This document shows, piece by piece, positions 25,125 through 33,100 of a DNA stretch of 64,000 nucleotides. This DNA comes from Agrobacterium tumefaciens (GTDB taxonomy: Bacteria > Pseudomonadota > Alphaproteobacteria > Rhizobiales > Rhizobiaceae): contig NZ_SUPW01000003.1 in the NCBI RefSeq assembly GCF_013337285.1, positions 434,001-498,000 on the forward strand. The letters run 5' to 3'. Both the position numbers and the translations under genes were made by a program. The notes under the pieces were generated by a model. That model saw nothing but the letters and a program-made list of their open reading frames with translations, was not told the DNA's origin and did no database searches. Within the stretch, counting starts at the first letter, position 1. Each line of letters begins with the position of its first letter.

Positions 25125-26399
25125 ATGCGTGGATTACTTCGCTTTGTTAGCGCCAGCGTTATTTCATTGGCAACTTTTTCCGGAGCATTTGCCGGCGAGA
25201 GAACATTCGGCCCTTTTGCCGTAAGTGACGCAAATCCGGACGTGATTGCTTTGAATGGCGATATCGACGTCAACTCAGGTCTAAACTTTCGTCGCGCGCT
25301 CCAAGCAGCGCCAAATGTGAAGCTCGTTACCCTCAACAGTCCCGGTGGCAATGTCCAGATGGGCTTGCTCATTGCGGACGATATCCATCAACGCAAGCTG
25401 GCGACGTATATCGCGAAAGAAAGCAAATGCCTGTCGGCCTGTTCGTTCGTCTTTCTCGCAGGCAATGAGCGGAAGGTCGATGGAGCCTTAGGCGTTCATC
25501 AGATTTCATCCGACTCGCCGGACCTAGTTGGCGCGCAGCTGGCGATCTCGGATATTATCGAAGTTCTCAATCGCTTTGGAACACCGGTCGACGTGATGCA
25601 CGTCATGTTTAAGACGCCCCCGGATGAAATGCATATATTCAGCCAAGACGAGGTGGATAAATACAAGCTCAATCGAACGGCGCAGGAACAATCAACGACG
25701 CCAACGACTATCGATGTTCCCGTTGCAGTCGCTGGCCAAGATAGCGACCAGAAACAAAGTGATGCTGATCTTCTGGGAGACGGTCGCACATCGCCGCCTG
25801 CGCCAGACTCAAAACAACAACAGGCGAAACTGTCGACCCTCGATGAGTTCACACGGCGACCCAATCGCATTGCCATCTACACTGGGCTAGACCTATTCGG
25901 TGACGACATTTCATCGCAGCGGGTCGCTGACGCTAGCGAATGTGCTCAACGTTGCCTGATTATGAATGGCCAGTGCAAAGCTTTTACATACAATGCCAAT
26001 CCCAAAATCAAGAGAGGGCCGAACTGCTTCCTGAAATCGAACGAGGGACGAGCCGATGGAAATAGCGTTGCATTTTCGGGACGCTTTTTGAGCGGAGCAG
26101 AAGCAGACCCATCTGCCATCACGCTTGGAACGATCGATCCGCAGTCAGCACTGTTTGACGACGTCGATTTACCCGGTGGCGATTTATCCCGGCGTCCAGA
26201 ACGTTCGGCGAAGACTCCTCTGGAATGTCGTTTAGCGTGCATCGACGAGAGGCAGTGCGTGGCCTTTACCTATATCAAGCCGAAGAAAGAATGTTGGCTG
26301 AAAGGCGCGGTCGGAACACCCATGCCGGGCAAAGGAATGGTATCCGGATTGAAAAAGCTGGAACGGTTTGCACCTGCCAAGATCATCAGCTTGGACTGA
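25125..26399 (+). CDS. Secreted ClpP/crotonase-like protein with two PAN/Apple-type domains
   Basis: 424 residues from the ATG at 25125, with AAAGGG upstream; a TTG two codons earlier is rejected. There is a Sec signal peptide (LLRFVSASVISLATFSGAFA). Residues ~25-180 resemble the ClpP-like periplasmic family COG3904: VTLNSPGGNVQMGLLIADDI, then CLSACSFVFLAG with the candidate nucleophile serine and GALGVHQ with histidine. After a polar linker come two cysteine-rich PAN/Apple-type repeats (CAQRCLIMNGQCKAFTYN; CRLACIDERQCVAFTYI). It is probably a periplasmic hydrolase or binding protein. Its job in the island is unknown. Confidence 0.75.
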   Translation: MRGLLRFVSASVISLATFSGAFAGERTFGPFAVSDANPDVIALNGDIDVNSGLNFRRALQAAPNVKLVTLNSPGGNVQMGLLIADDIHQRKLATYIAKESKCLSACSFVFLAGNERKVDGALGVHQISSDSPDLVGAQLAISDIIEVLNRFGTPVDVMHVMFKTPPDEMHIFSQDEVDKYKLNRTAQEQSTTPTTIDVPVAVAGQDSDQKQSDADLLGDGRTSPPAPDSKQQQAKLSTLDEFTRRPNRIAIYTGLDLFGDDISSQRVADASECAQRCLIMNGQCKAFTYNANPKIKRGPNCFLKSNEGRADGNSVAFSGRFLSGAEADPSAITLGTIDPQSALFDDVDLPGGDLSRRPERSAKTPLECRLACIDERQCVAFTYIKPKKECWLKGAVGTPMPGKGMVSGLKKLERFAPAKIISLD

Positions 26400-26414
26400 A
26401 ACGGAAACAAGAGC

Positions 26415-27113
26415 ATGCTTGCTGTAACCGACCGACCAACACTCACCCAAGTCCAGATTATCCAGTCGCTCGCTGAAGCACTTTCTTGGTTTGAGAAAGA
26501 AATCAGCTGGGGTGTTAGTTCCGGCGAGCTGAACCACCTGACGGGACGTATCGGTGAACTCTATGCCGCGATGATTACTCGCGGGCAGATGGCTCTGGAC
26601 ACCAACCAGCGAGGCTACGACGTAGTGTCCGCTTCGAATGAACGGATATCGGTTAAAACCATTACCAGCTCTACCCACGTCGATTTCACTCTGAATACGT
26701 TTCATCACGTGGATCGCGTGATGGTCCTCCGGGTCAACATCGATGACGACAAAGGGGTATCCGTGGAAGAGCTTTTGGACGCACCGGTAGACGCCGCTCG
26801 TCTGCTTATGCGGGGACAGGGCGGTAAGCTCGTTTATCCAATCAAACGTGGAACCAGCGAAGAACATCCCGTTGAGTCGCTCGAAATAGCCGGAAAAGCC
26901 TCTTACTCCGACTTCGAGATTGTAAAATATGAAAATGGCGCGATCCGTATTTTTCGCAACGGAGAACTGCAAAACGTCATAGTCAAAGAGACGCTACGTT
27001 CGGTCGCGGCAGAAATCGGCATCGATTTGTTTACTTCGAAAGGCGGATTGAAAAATACCCAACAGCTTGGGGCTGACGTTATTCGCGCACTGAATGCGGC
27101 ACCTGCTTTTTAG
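26415..27113 (+). CDS. DUF6998-like protein, possible nuclease fold
   Basis: 232 residues. The stretch LTGRIGELYAAMITRG...GYDVVSASNERISVKTIT gives G-E-L...D...S-V-K, reminiscent of a PD-(D/E)xK-like core and of the DUF6998 family. The rest is mixed alpha/beta. It starts 15 bp after the ClpP-like gene, so the two are probably cotranscribed. If the nuclease reading is right, Glu, Asp and Lys of this stretch would be catalytic. I hold the family call at moderate confidence and the nuclease idea as inference. Confidence 0.6.
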   Translation: MLAVTDRPTLTQVQIIQSLAEALSWFEKEISWGVSSGELNHLTGRIGELYAAMITRGQMALDTNQRGYDVVSASNERISVKTITSSTHVDFTLNTFHHVDRVMVLRVNIDDDKGVSVEELLDAPVDAARLLMRGQGGKLVYPIKRGTSEEHPVESLEIAGKASYSDFEIVKYENGAIRIFRNGELQNVIVKETLRSVAAEIGIDLFTSKGGLKNTQQLGADVIRALNAAPAF

Positions 27114-27174
27114 GCGTGCACAAGGTTCACGGTTCTGCAAGCCGACCTTCGCCATCGGTAATGTCCAGCAATCA

Positions 27175-27224
27175 TTGTCGATGAAGCGTAGGATGTTCTA
27201 AGAGGCGTCAGGGCTATCCCGACT
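27175..27224. repeat. Diverged hairpin repeat, copy B (upstream of the Panacea gene)
   Basis: Second copy of the element at 24961-25015, with about two thirds of positions matching in the aligned part. The hairpin is GTC-A-GGG/CCC-GAC around CTAT. It sits about 145 bp upstream of the Panacea gene start. Confidence 0.5.
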
Positions 27225-27369
27225 CACGCTTCTCGACGACCGATTCTCAGCGAGTCAACCCTTTACCTCTAGCAAACACACAAGAATCAACCTATATTCG
27301 TTGGGAAAATCAGCGCGGGGGCTACGGTTCCGGCGCTGTCTTTGTGATTCGCAGAAGGGAGGCCCTCGC

Positions 27370-27909
27370 ATGGTAGACATCACAGCGGAAGGTGCTCGGA
27401 CTACTGCGGCAGCGGTAGCTAACGCTTTCCTCGATATTCAGACAAACGATCATTCGCAGTTTCCACTGATCGACCAGATGAAACTGCAGAAGCTCGTCTT
27501 CTACGCTCATGCTTGGTGGCTTGCGCACACAGGAAAGCCATTGTTCGGCGATGATGTCGAGGCTTGGCCATGGGGACCCGTTGTTGGTGACGTTTACGGA
27601 AACTTCAAGGAGTTCGGAAAAAATCCAATAAGAGGAAAGAGAGCACAAATTTTGGCGCGATCTGGAAATGGTCCTTTCATGAAGTTTGAGCTACCGGATC
27701 CACCTGATGCTGAGGTTCTAGCGTTCCTGCAGAATGTTTGGGAGACACACAAAGGTATGTCCGGCGTGCAATTGTCAAATGCTACCCACGCACCGGGAGA
27801 ACCGTGGACAATTGTTAAAGAAAGCTACGGAACACTGGATTCAAAGCCTCGCATTCCAAATACGTTGATCCGCGATGTCTTCCGATCAAAGCTCACAAAA
27901 CCAAACTGA
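27370..27909 (+). CDS. Panacea-domain (DUF4065/SocA-type) antitoxin candidate
   Basis: 179 residues from the ATG at 27370, with GGGAGG upstream; a start 23 codons earlier would add a non-homologous extension. Panacea hallmarks are present: DQMKLQKLVFYAHAWWLA, GDDVEAWPWGPVVGDVYGNF, and a C-terminal TLIRDVF. Panacea proteins are promiscuous antitoxins paired with diverse toxins, and SocA is a proteolytic adaptor of the same fold. The downstream membrane-protein gene overlaps it by 35 bp, which is typical of toxin-antitoxin pairs. Confidence 0.82.
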   Translation: MVDITAEGARTTAAAVANAFLDIQTNDHSQFPLIDQMKLQKLVFYAHAWWLAHTGKPLFGDDVEAWPWGPVVGDVYGNFKEFGKNPIRGKRAQILARSGNGPFMKFELPDPPDAEVLAFLQNVWETHKGMSGVQLSNATHAPGEPWTIVKESYGTLDSKPRIPNTLIRDVFRSKLTKPN

Positions 27910-28258
27910 TAAGGCTGCATCTCCGGCGGAGTGGGAAGTTCCTTCTCCGCCTGCACAGATTCCTGATCAGCCGGACGCGGATACTAGAAAAGATCCCTGC
28001 TTCACTGACGGGCACGCCCCAAACCAAGTCTTTCATTTTGCCCGATGGGGATTTGCCTACGGCACGGACGACAAAGGTCATGCCGCCGCTCTGACATTGT
28101 CGTTCGCAATTCTCCTGCTCATCCTATTGATTGTCTTCCTAGGTGCTTTCCTGACAGAGAGGGAATGGCTTGCAGACATATTGAAGGTGCTTGGTAGCGC
28201 GTTCTTAATCGTCGCTGGCATTGCCGTCGGAAAATCTACGTCGAAATCGGACGAGTAA
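27875..28258 (+). CDS. Small membrane protein, candidate Panacea-linked toxin
   Basis: 127 residues. The N-terminal 70 residues are polar and proline-rich (VPSPPAQIPDQPDAD). They are followed by two hydrophobic segments (AALTLSFAILLLILLIVFLGAF and ILKVLGSAFLIVAGIAVG) and a short charged tail. It overlaps the Panacea gene by 35 bp in another frame, so translation is probably coupled. Some toxins neutralised by Panacea antitoxins act on membranes, which fits a two-helix protein, but nothing in the sequence proves toxicity. It is the last gene before the right tRNA copy. Confidence 0.6.
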   Translation: MSSDQSSQNQTDKAASPAEWEVPSPPAQIPDQPDADTRKDPCFTDGHAPNQVFHFARWGFAYGTDDKGHAAALTLSFAILLLILLIVFLGAFLTEREWLADILKVLGSAFLIVAGIAVGKSTSKSDE

Positions 28259-28367
28259 CGCGAATCTCCGCTTGTGCCGAAAGTGTGGCCCTAGCCAATT
28301 CTTGCTGTGACACACAGTCCCTAATGAAATCAGGCTATCTCGGAAAAATCTTACGGCTCAGCGTAAT

Positions 28368-28484
28368 TTATGGCGGAGAGGGTGGGATTCGAACCCACGA
28401 TACCCTTGCAGGTATGCCGCATTTCGAGTGCGGTGCATTCGACCACTCTGCCACCTCTCCGCATGCGCGAACGCTTGCGTTGCG
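28368..28484. repeat. Right attachment-site repeat (117 bp, contains full tRNA-Ser)
   Basis: Identical to 14613-14729. Beyond 28484 lies chromosomal sequence with a promoter-like pair reading into this tRNA, so this copy keeps the native 5' flank. Confidence 0.92.
28371..28460 (-). tRNA. tRNA-Ser(CGA), right copy with native promoter side
   Basis: Same 90 nt as the left copy: acceptor GGAGAGG/CCTCTCC, anticodon CGA in CTCGAAA, long variable arm, encoded CCA. The likely promoter lies at 28490-28518. The island lies at its 3' side, the usual target side for tyrosine integrases. Confidence 0.96.
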
Positions 28485-28489
28485 CGCTC

Positions 28490-28518
28490 CTCATAAACAT
28501 CAATGGCCGGGCTGACAA
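28490..28518 (-). promoter_or_regulatory. Promoter of the right tRNA-Ser copy
   Basis: Read on the minus strand: -35 TTGTCA (28513-28518), 17 bp spacer, -10 TATGAG (28490-28495), about 30 bases before the tRNA 5' end. The corresponding position at the left copy has no such pair. Confidence 0.5.
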
Positions 28519-28658
28519 GGGAAATTTCGCGTTTGTGTCACAAATTGTTCGTCATGGAAGAGACTGGAGAAATGCGCCGACTTTTGGCGATTTTTACAGG
28601 CATTTTTCATGTGACACGCATCGACCTCCAGCCGTGCGCGTCACATGCGGCAATGGTG

Positions 28659-29540
28659 TTAGAGCAATTGATAACGACGTAGGATTTCTACAATCCGGTC
28701 GTCCTGTTCCTGATCCGGCAGCAGGGCCGGCTGGCGGCTGGCGCCGACGGAGGGGTCCTGGAGGTAGAGCGAGCGTTTGATCATGGCAGGCGCGAAACCG
28801 AGTGCGTAGAGATCGGTGCGAAAGGCCGCGTAGATCGCCTGCTGGCGTTCGGCCTCGGCAATATCGCCGGCGTTGAATGCATTGAGAATACCGGCAAGCA
28901 CATCCGGCATGGCGTTGCCGAGGCCTGAGATGCAGCCAGCGGCGCCGTTCTGTAACGACCACAAGACGAGGTGGTCAGGGCCGGAATAAACCTCGAAACC
29001 GGGCATCTCCTTCGCCACCTGAAGATAGGCCTCCAGTGTCTGCTGCGCGCCGCCGGAATCCTTGATGCCGGCGATATTGCCATGGGTCGCAAGTTTGCGC
29101 GCCGTTTCGGGTTCTATGTGGTTCTGGGTGCGGGCGGGAATGTCGTATAGATAGACCGGTGTTTCAACGGCGTCGGCCACCGTCGAGAAATGGCGGATCA
29201 GGCCTTCCTGCGTGCAGGCGATGAAGAAGGGCGTGATGACGGCGATGCCGTCCACGCCGATGCGGTCGAAGGCCTTGGCAAGCTGTATGGTCTCGAATGT
29301 GGCGGGCATGCCGGCATTGACGATGACTTTAGCGCGGCCAGCCACCTCGTTTACCACCTCTTCCGTCAGGCGGATTTTTTCTTCATGGGTCAGCGCGGTG
29401 AAATCGCCGTTGGTGCCGGCGCACATGATGTTGTTACCAGCCGCCACCTGGCGGCGCACTTGCGCGCGGGTCGCCTCGTAGTTGATCGTTTCGTCCTCGT
29501 TGAAACAGGTGACGAGCGCGACGAAGGCTTGTTTGGTCAT
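28659..29540 (-). CDS. Dihydrodipicolinate synthase/N-acetylneuraminate lyase family aldolase
   Basis: 293 residues, class I aldolase of the DapA/NanA family. The segment VYLYDIPART carries the active-site tyrosine and NIAGIKDSGG the Schiff-base lysine; GTNGDFTALTHEEK is the substrate-loop region (T-x-G-E in true DapA, here NGDF). The start overlaps the stop of the fused ABC ATPase by 4 bp, so it belongs to the transporter operon. That makes a catabolic aldolase for the imported compound more likely than lysine biosynthesis. The substrate is probably a 2-keto acid sugar but is not proved. Confidence 0.85.
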   Translation of the reverse strand: MTKQAFVALVTCFNEDETINYEATRAQVRRQVAAGNNIMCAGTNGDFTALTHEEKIRLTEEVVNEVAGRAKVIVNAGMPATFETIQLAKAFDRIGVDGIAVITPFFIACTQEGLIRHFSTVADAVETPVYLYDIPARTQNHIEPETARKLATHGNIAGIKDSGGAQQTLEAYLQVAKEMPGFEVYSGPDHLVLWSLQNGAAGCISGLGNAMPDVLAGILNAFNAGDIAEAERQQAIYAAFRTDLYALGFAPAMIKRSLYLQDPSVGASRQPALLPDQEQDDRIVEILRRYQLL

Positions 29541-31180
29541 GAAAGAACTCCACTTGAATTTCCGATGGCATGGTCGGCCCCTGCCGGGTTGCGCGCGGAA
29601 TGCATATCGGGGTCGGGATCGAGGCTGGCTGAGAGCAGCGCGCGGGTATATTCCTCACGCGGTGCTTCGAAAACCTGCCGGACGGTGCCGAATTCCACCA
29701 CCTCTCCGCGCTGCATGACCATGACGTGATCGGCAAAATCCCGAACCACCGGCAGGTCATGCGCGATGAAGATGAAGGACAGGCCCATTTCGCGGCGCAG
29801 CTTGTCCAGAAGCGCGATGACCTGCGCCTGAACCGAGACATCGAGCGCCGAGACCGCCTCGTCGCAGATGATGAGCTTCGGCTCCAGCGCCAGGGCGCGG
29901 GCAATGGCGATCCTCTGCCGCTGACCACCGGAAAACTGGTGCGGATAACGGCGAAGATGATCCGGCGAGAGGCCGACCTGCTGCAACAATTCCGCAACCC
30001 GTTCGCGCCATTTTGCTTTCGGCAATATATCCGGGTGGATCACCCAGGCTTCGGAGATCAACTGGAACACCGTCATGCGCGGATTGAGCGACTGGGTAGG
30101 GTCCTGAAACACCATCTGCAGATCGCGCCGCAGCGCAAAGAGTTCGGCAGGCGACAGCTTGAAGAGGTCCCGTCCCTTCCATAACGCACTGCCCGCATCC
30201 GGTTCGTCGAGCCGCAGCAAAATGCGGGCCAGCGTCGATTTGCCGGAGCCGCTTTCGCCGACGACGGCGATTGTTTCGCCTTCCATGAGGTCGAAGGAAA
30301 CACCCTTCAACGCCTCGAATGCGCCGTAACGCTTGCGGACATCGCGCGCACTGAGCAGCGGTTCGCCGGCCGCTTTCGGCTCGTGCATGTCGCCCCTGCC
30401 GGGTGCGGCGCTGATGAGCTTGCGGGTATAGGGATGCTGCGGATTGCGGTAAACATCGCGAACGGTGCCGGCCTCCACCAGCACGCCCTTTTCCATCACC
30501 ACCACCCTGTCGGCTATTTCGGCGACGACGCCGAGATCGTGGGTGATGATAAGCACGGCCATGCCGGTTTCCCGCTGCAATTCCTTGAGCAGTGAGAGCA
30601 CTTCGGCCTGCACCGTCACGTCAAGCGCAGTGGTCGGTTCGTCAGCGATCAAAAGGTCGGGCCGCAGCGCCAGCGCCATGGCGATCATGACGCGCTGGCG
30701 TTGGCCACCAGAAAATTCATGCGGATATTTCTTCAATGCACTGTCGGGATCGGGAATGCCGACACGGGCGACAAGGCGCCTCGCCTCCGCTTCGGCTTCC
30801 ATCTTGGCCATGCCATGGGTGGTCATGGCCTCGCGGATCTGCCAGCCGACGGTATAGACGGGGTTAAGATGGCTGAGCGGATCCTGAAAGATCATGGCGA
30901 TGCGCCGGCCGTTGACCTCGCGGCGGGCTTCTGCCGGCATGGTCAGAAGGTCTTTGCCCTCAAGCAATATCTGGCCGCTGCTGATATATCCGGGCGGCAT
31001 GTCGATGAGGTTCATGATGGCCGAGGACGATACCGATTTGCCCGAGCCGCTTTCGCCGAGGATCGCCAACGTTTCGCCACGGTCGATATGGTAGGAAACA
31101 TCCTTCACCGCATGGACGACACCGCTTGCGGTGTGAAATTCCACGGAAAGGTTGCGCACCTCGAGAAGATGGTCAGCCAT
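29537..31180 (-). CDS. Peptide/nickel-type ABC transporter ATPase, fused DppD-DppF
   Basis: 547 residues with two complete nucleotide-binding domains. The first has Walker A GESGSGKS (residues ~39-46), signature FSGGQRQRVMIAMAL and Walker B LLIADEPTTALD. The second has Walker A GESGSGKS, signature FSGGQRQRIAIARAL and LIICDEAVSALD, where Ala replaces the usual Pro. Normal systems have two genes; this is the fused version common in Rhizobiales. It overlaps the permease gene by 8 bp and the aldolase gene by 4 bp. Confidence 0.93.
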   Translation of the reverse strand: MADHLLEVRNLSVEFHTASGVVHAVKDVSYHIDRGETLAILGESGSGKSVSSSAIMNLIDMPPGYISSGQILLEGKDLLTMPAEARREVNGRRIAMIFQDPLSHLNPVYTVGWQIREAMTTHGMAKMEAEAEARRLVARVGIPDPDSALKKYPHEFSGGQRQRVMIAMALALRPDLLIADEPTTALDVTVQAEVLSLLKELQRETGMAVLIITHDLGVVAEIADRVVVMEKGVLVEAGTVRDVYRNPQHPYTRKLISAAPGRGDMHEPKAAGEPLLSARDVRKRYGAFEALKGVSFDLMEGETIAVVGESGSGKSTLARILLRLDEPDAGSALWKGRDLFKLSPAELFALRRDLQMVFQDPTQSLNPRMTVFQLISEAWVIHPDILPKAKWRERVAELLQQVGLSPDHLRRYPHQFSGGQRQRIAIARALALEPKLIICDEAVSALDVSVQAQVIALLDKLRREMGLSFIFIAHDLPVVRDFADHVMVMQRGEVVEFGTVRQVFEAPREEYTRALLSASLDPDPDMHSARNPAGADHAIGNSSGVLS

Positions 31181-32096
31181 GCTTGCGGCCTTTCATTTCC
31201 AGCCGCCAGCGCTGCACCGGGTCAAGCGCGATGCGCAGCCAGTTGGACAGCAGGTTAAGCGACAGGGTGGTGAGGATGATGGCCAGTCCCGGCCAGAATG
31301 ACAGCCACCAGGCATTGGTGAGGTACTGCCGCCCCTGCGAAATCATCAGACCCCAGGTGATTTCCGGCGGCTGAATGCCGATGCCGAGGAAGGACAGCGC
31401 GCTTTCCGCCAGCATCACATAGGCGAAATCGAGCGTCGCAAGCGTCGTCAGCGTCGGCAGCACCACGGGCAGAATGTGACGGAAGAGAATTCGTTTGCCC
31501 GATGCGCCCATCACCCTTGCCGCCTGCACGAACATGCGTTCGCGCACCTCCAGCACTTCCGCCCTTGTGGTGCGGATGTAAACCGGGATGCGGGTAATCG
31601 CCAGAACCAGCATCAGGTTGAGAATGGAGGAGCCAAGCAGAAAAAGCACGATGACCGCGATCAGCAGCGATGGAAAAGACATGATCACGTCCGCCAGCCG
31701 CATGATGATCTGGCCGACACGGTTGGATGAAAAACCAGCGATCAAGCCGAGCACGGTGCCGGTGACGGCGGACAGAAGCACGGCGCCGGCGGCGATCATC
31801 AGCGTATTCTGCGTGGCGGCGACGATGCGTGCCAGAAGCGAGCGCCCGAGCGCATCCGCCCCCAGCCAGAAATACCATTCGCGCTGCCAGTCGAACGGGG
31901 CAAGATTGCGCCCGCGCAGGTTCTGTTTGGTCGCCAGATCGCCAAGCCACGCCGGACCGACGAAAGCGAGTATGACGATGATGATGAGGAAGATAGCGGC
32001 ACAAAGCGCGAATTTATCGGCCCACAACATGCGCAGCATGCGCGTTGCGAAGGACGGCTCATCGATGATCCGGGTATCGGCGTTCAAAAGGCTCAT
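31173..32096 (-). CDS. Peptide-type ABC transporter permease, DppC-like
   Basis: 307 residues. An N-terminal membrane segment (FALCAAIFLIIIVILAFVG) is followed by a periplasmic stretch and the BPD_transp_1 domain with its coupling helix EVREVRERMFVQAARVMGAS-like sequence (read as EVLEVRERMFVQAARVMGA). It pairs with the DppB-like permease encoded 15 bp upstream. Family 5 binding-protein-dependent systems import peptides, nickel, oligosaccharides or sialic acid. Confidence 0.92.
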   Translation of the reverse strand: MSLLNADTRIIDEPSFATRMLRMLWADKFALCAAIFLIIIVILAFVGPAWLGDLATKQNLRGRNLAPFDWQREWYFWLGADALGRSLLARIVAATQNTLMIAAGAVLLSAVTGTVLGLIAGFSSNRVGQIIMRLADVIMSFPSLLIAVIVLFLLGSSILNLMLVLAITRIPVYIRTTRAEVLEVRERMFVQAARVMGASGKRILFRHILPVVLPTLTTLATLDFAYVMLAESALSFLGIGIQPPEITWGLMISQGRQYLTNAWWLSFWPGLAIILTTLSLNLLSNWLRIALDPVQRWRLEMKGRKHG

Positions 32097-32111
32097 GGCT
32101 TGATGATCTCC

Positions 32112-33026
32112 TCAGTGCCGGATACGCGGATCGAGCAGCGCATAGGCAATATCGATCAGAAGGTTCATCAGGAAGATCGCCAGCGCCGTCACGAGAATGG
32201 CGGCCAGCACGACATTGAAATCACGCTGAAGAATGGAATCGATCATCAGCTTGCCAACGCCGGGAAAGCCGAAAATGGTTTCGACGATGACAGCACCGTT
32301 GAGAAGGCTTGCCGCCTGATCGCCGATGACGGTGATGACCGGCAACATGGCGTTGCGCAGCGCGTGGACAAAGATGATCGGCCCGGATTTCACGCCCTTG
32401 GCACGCGCCGTTTTGACGTAAGCCGATGACAAAGCGCCGATCATCGAGCCGCGCACCACCTGCACGATGATGCCGAAGGGGCGCACGAACAGGACCGAGA
32501 TCGGCAATATCCAGTGCAGCACCGAGCCTGTGCCTGACGTCGGCAGCCAGGCGAGATTGACGGAAAAAACCACGATCGCAACGATCGCCAGCCAGAAATC
32601 CGGCACCGATGCGCCGATCAGCGAAATGGTCGAGGCCATGCGGTCGAAAAAGCCGCCGGAGCGGAAAGCCGCAAGCGAACCGACAACGATGGCAGCGGTT
32701 GTGACCAGCGACATGGTGATGACCGCAAGCCAGAGCGTCCAGACGAAAGCCTCACGCACCACATCCAGCGCAGGCCTTGCTTTTCGCAGCGATTCTCCGA
32801 GATCACCCGTCATCACATCGCCCGCATAACGCAGGAACTGCACCATCAGCGGATCGTTCAGCCCGTGCAGCGCACGAAACTGCTGCTTCAACTCTTCCGA
32901 AGCCTCCACCGGCAAAAACAGCGCCGCCGGGTCTCCCGTCAGGCGGGACAGGAAGAAAACCATCACAAGCAGGCCGATCAGGGAGATCAGACTCGCAACG
33001 GAACGTTTTCGGATGAAGCTCAGCAT
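32112..33026 (-). CDS. Peptide-type ABC transporter permease, DppB-like
   Basis: 304 residues. It begins with a membrane segment (VASLISLIGLLVMVFFLSRL) and the DppB hallmark of a short periplasmic loop (GDPAALFLP...LHGLNDPLMVQF). Five more membrane segments follow, with the coupling motif YVKTARAKGVK. It lies downstream of the binding-protein gene, separated by a hairpin. Confidence 0.92.
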   Translation of the reverse strand: MLSFIRKRSVASLISLIGLLVMVFFLSRLTGDPAALFLPVEASEELKQQFRALHGLNDPLMVQFLRYAGDVMTGDLGESLRKARPALDVVREAFVWTLWLAVITMSLVTTAAIVVGSLAAFRSGGFFDRMASTISLIGASVPDFWLAIVAIVVFSVNLAWLPTSGTGSVLHWILPISVLFVRPFGIIVQVVRGSMIGALSSAYVKTARAKGVKSGPIIFVHALRNAMLPVITVIGDQAASLLNGAVIVETIFGFPGVGKLMIDSILQRDFNVVLAAILVTALAIFLMNLLIDIAYALLDPRIRH

Positions 33027-33047
33027 GGTTGCCTCCGGTTTTCAACA

Positions 33048-33075
33048 CGGCGGCAAGGCTTTCACCCTGCCGCCG
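33048..33075 (-). terminator. Intercistronic hairpin after the family-5 binding protein
   Basis: Perfect 8 bp arms CGGCGGCA (33048-33055) and TGCCGCCG (33068-33075) in the gap between binding protein and permease. It probably acts as an attenuator or mRNA stabiliser. Confidence 0.5.
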
Positions 33076-33100
33076 CTCATTGGCTGATAAGATGCCGGCT

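Larger units (their letters stand above)
14613..28484. mobile_element. Integrated genomic island at tRNA-Ser(CGA), about 13.8 kb
   Basis: The element is bounded by a perfect 117 bp direct repeat (14613-14729 and 28368-28484) that holds a full tRNA-Ser(CGA) gene. It encodes a tyrosine integrase with all catalytic residues, a Tn3-type resolvase, a restriction-modification cluster, a DUF3102-like protein, a Panacea/membrane-protein pair and several unknowns. By eye its GC content, especially 14.7-23.9 kb, is lower than the flanks. No phage structural, conjugation or replication genes are seen. It is therefore an integrative defence-type island that is either mobilised by others or excised only. 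The integrase is unusually internal, about 3.4 kb from the right end. Confidence 0.88.

Noticed and set aside
14613..28484. CRISPR array, prophage or conjugative element within the island
   Set aside because: No regularly spaced repeats, no capsid, tail, terminase, relaxase or type IV secretion genes are visible.
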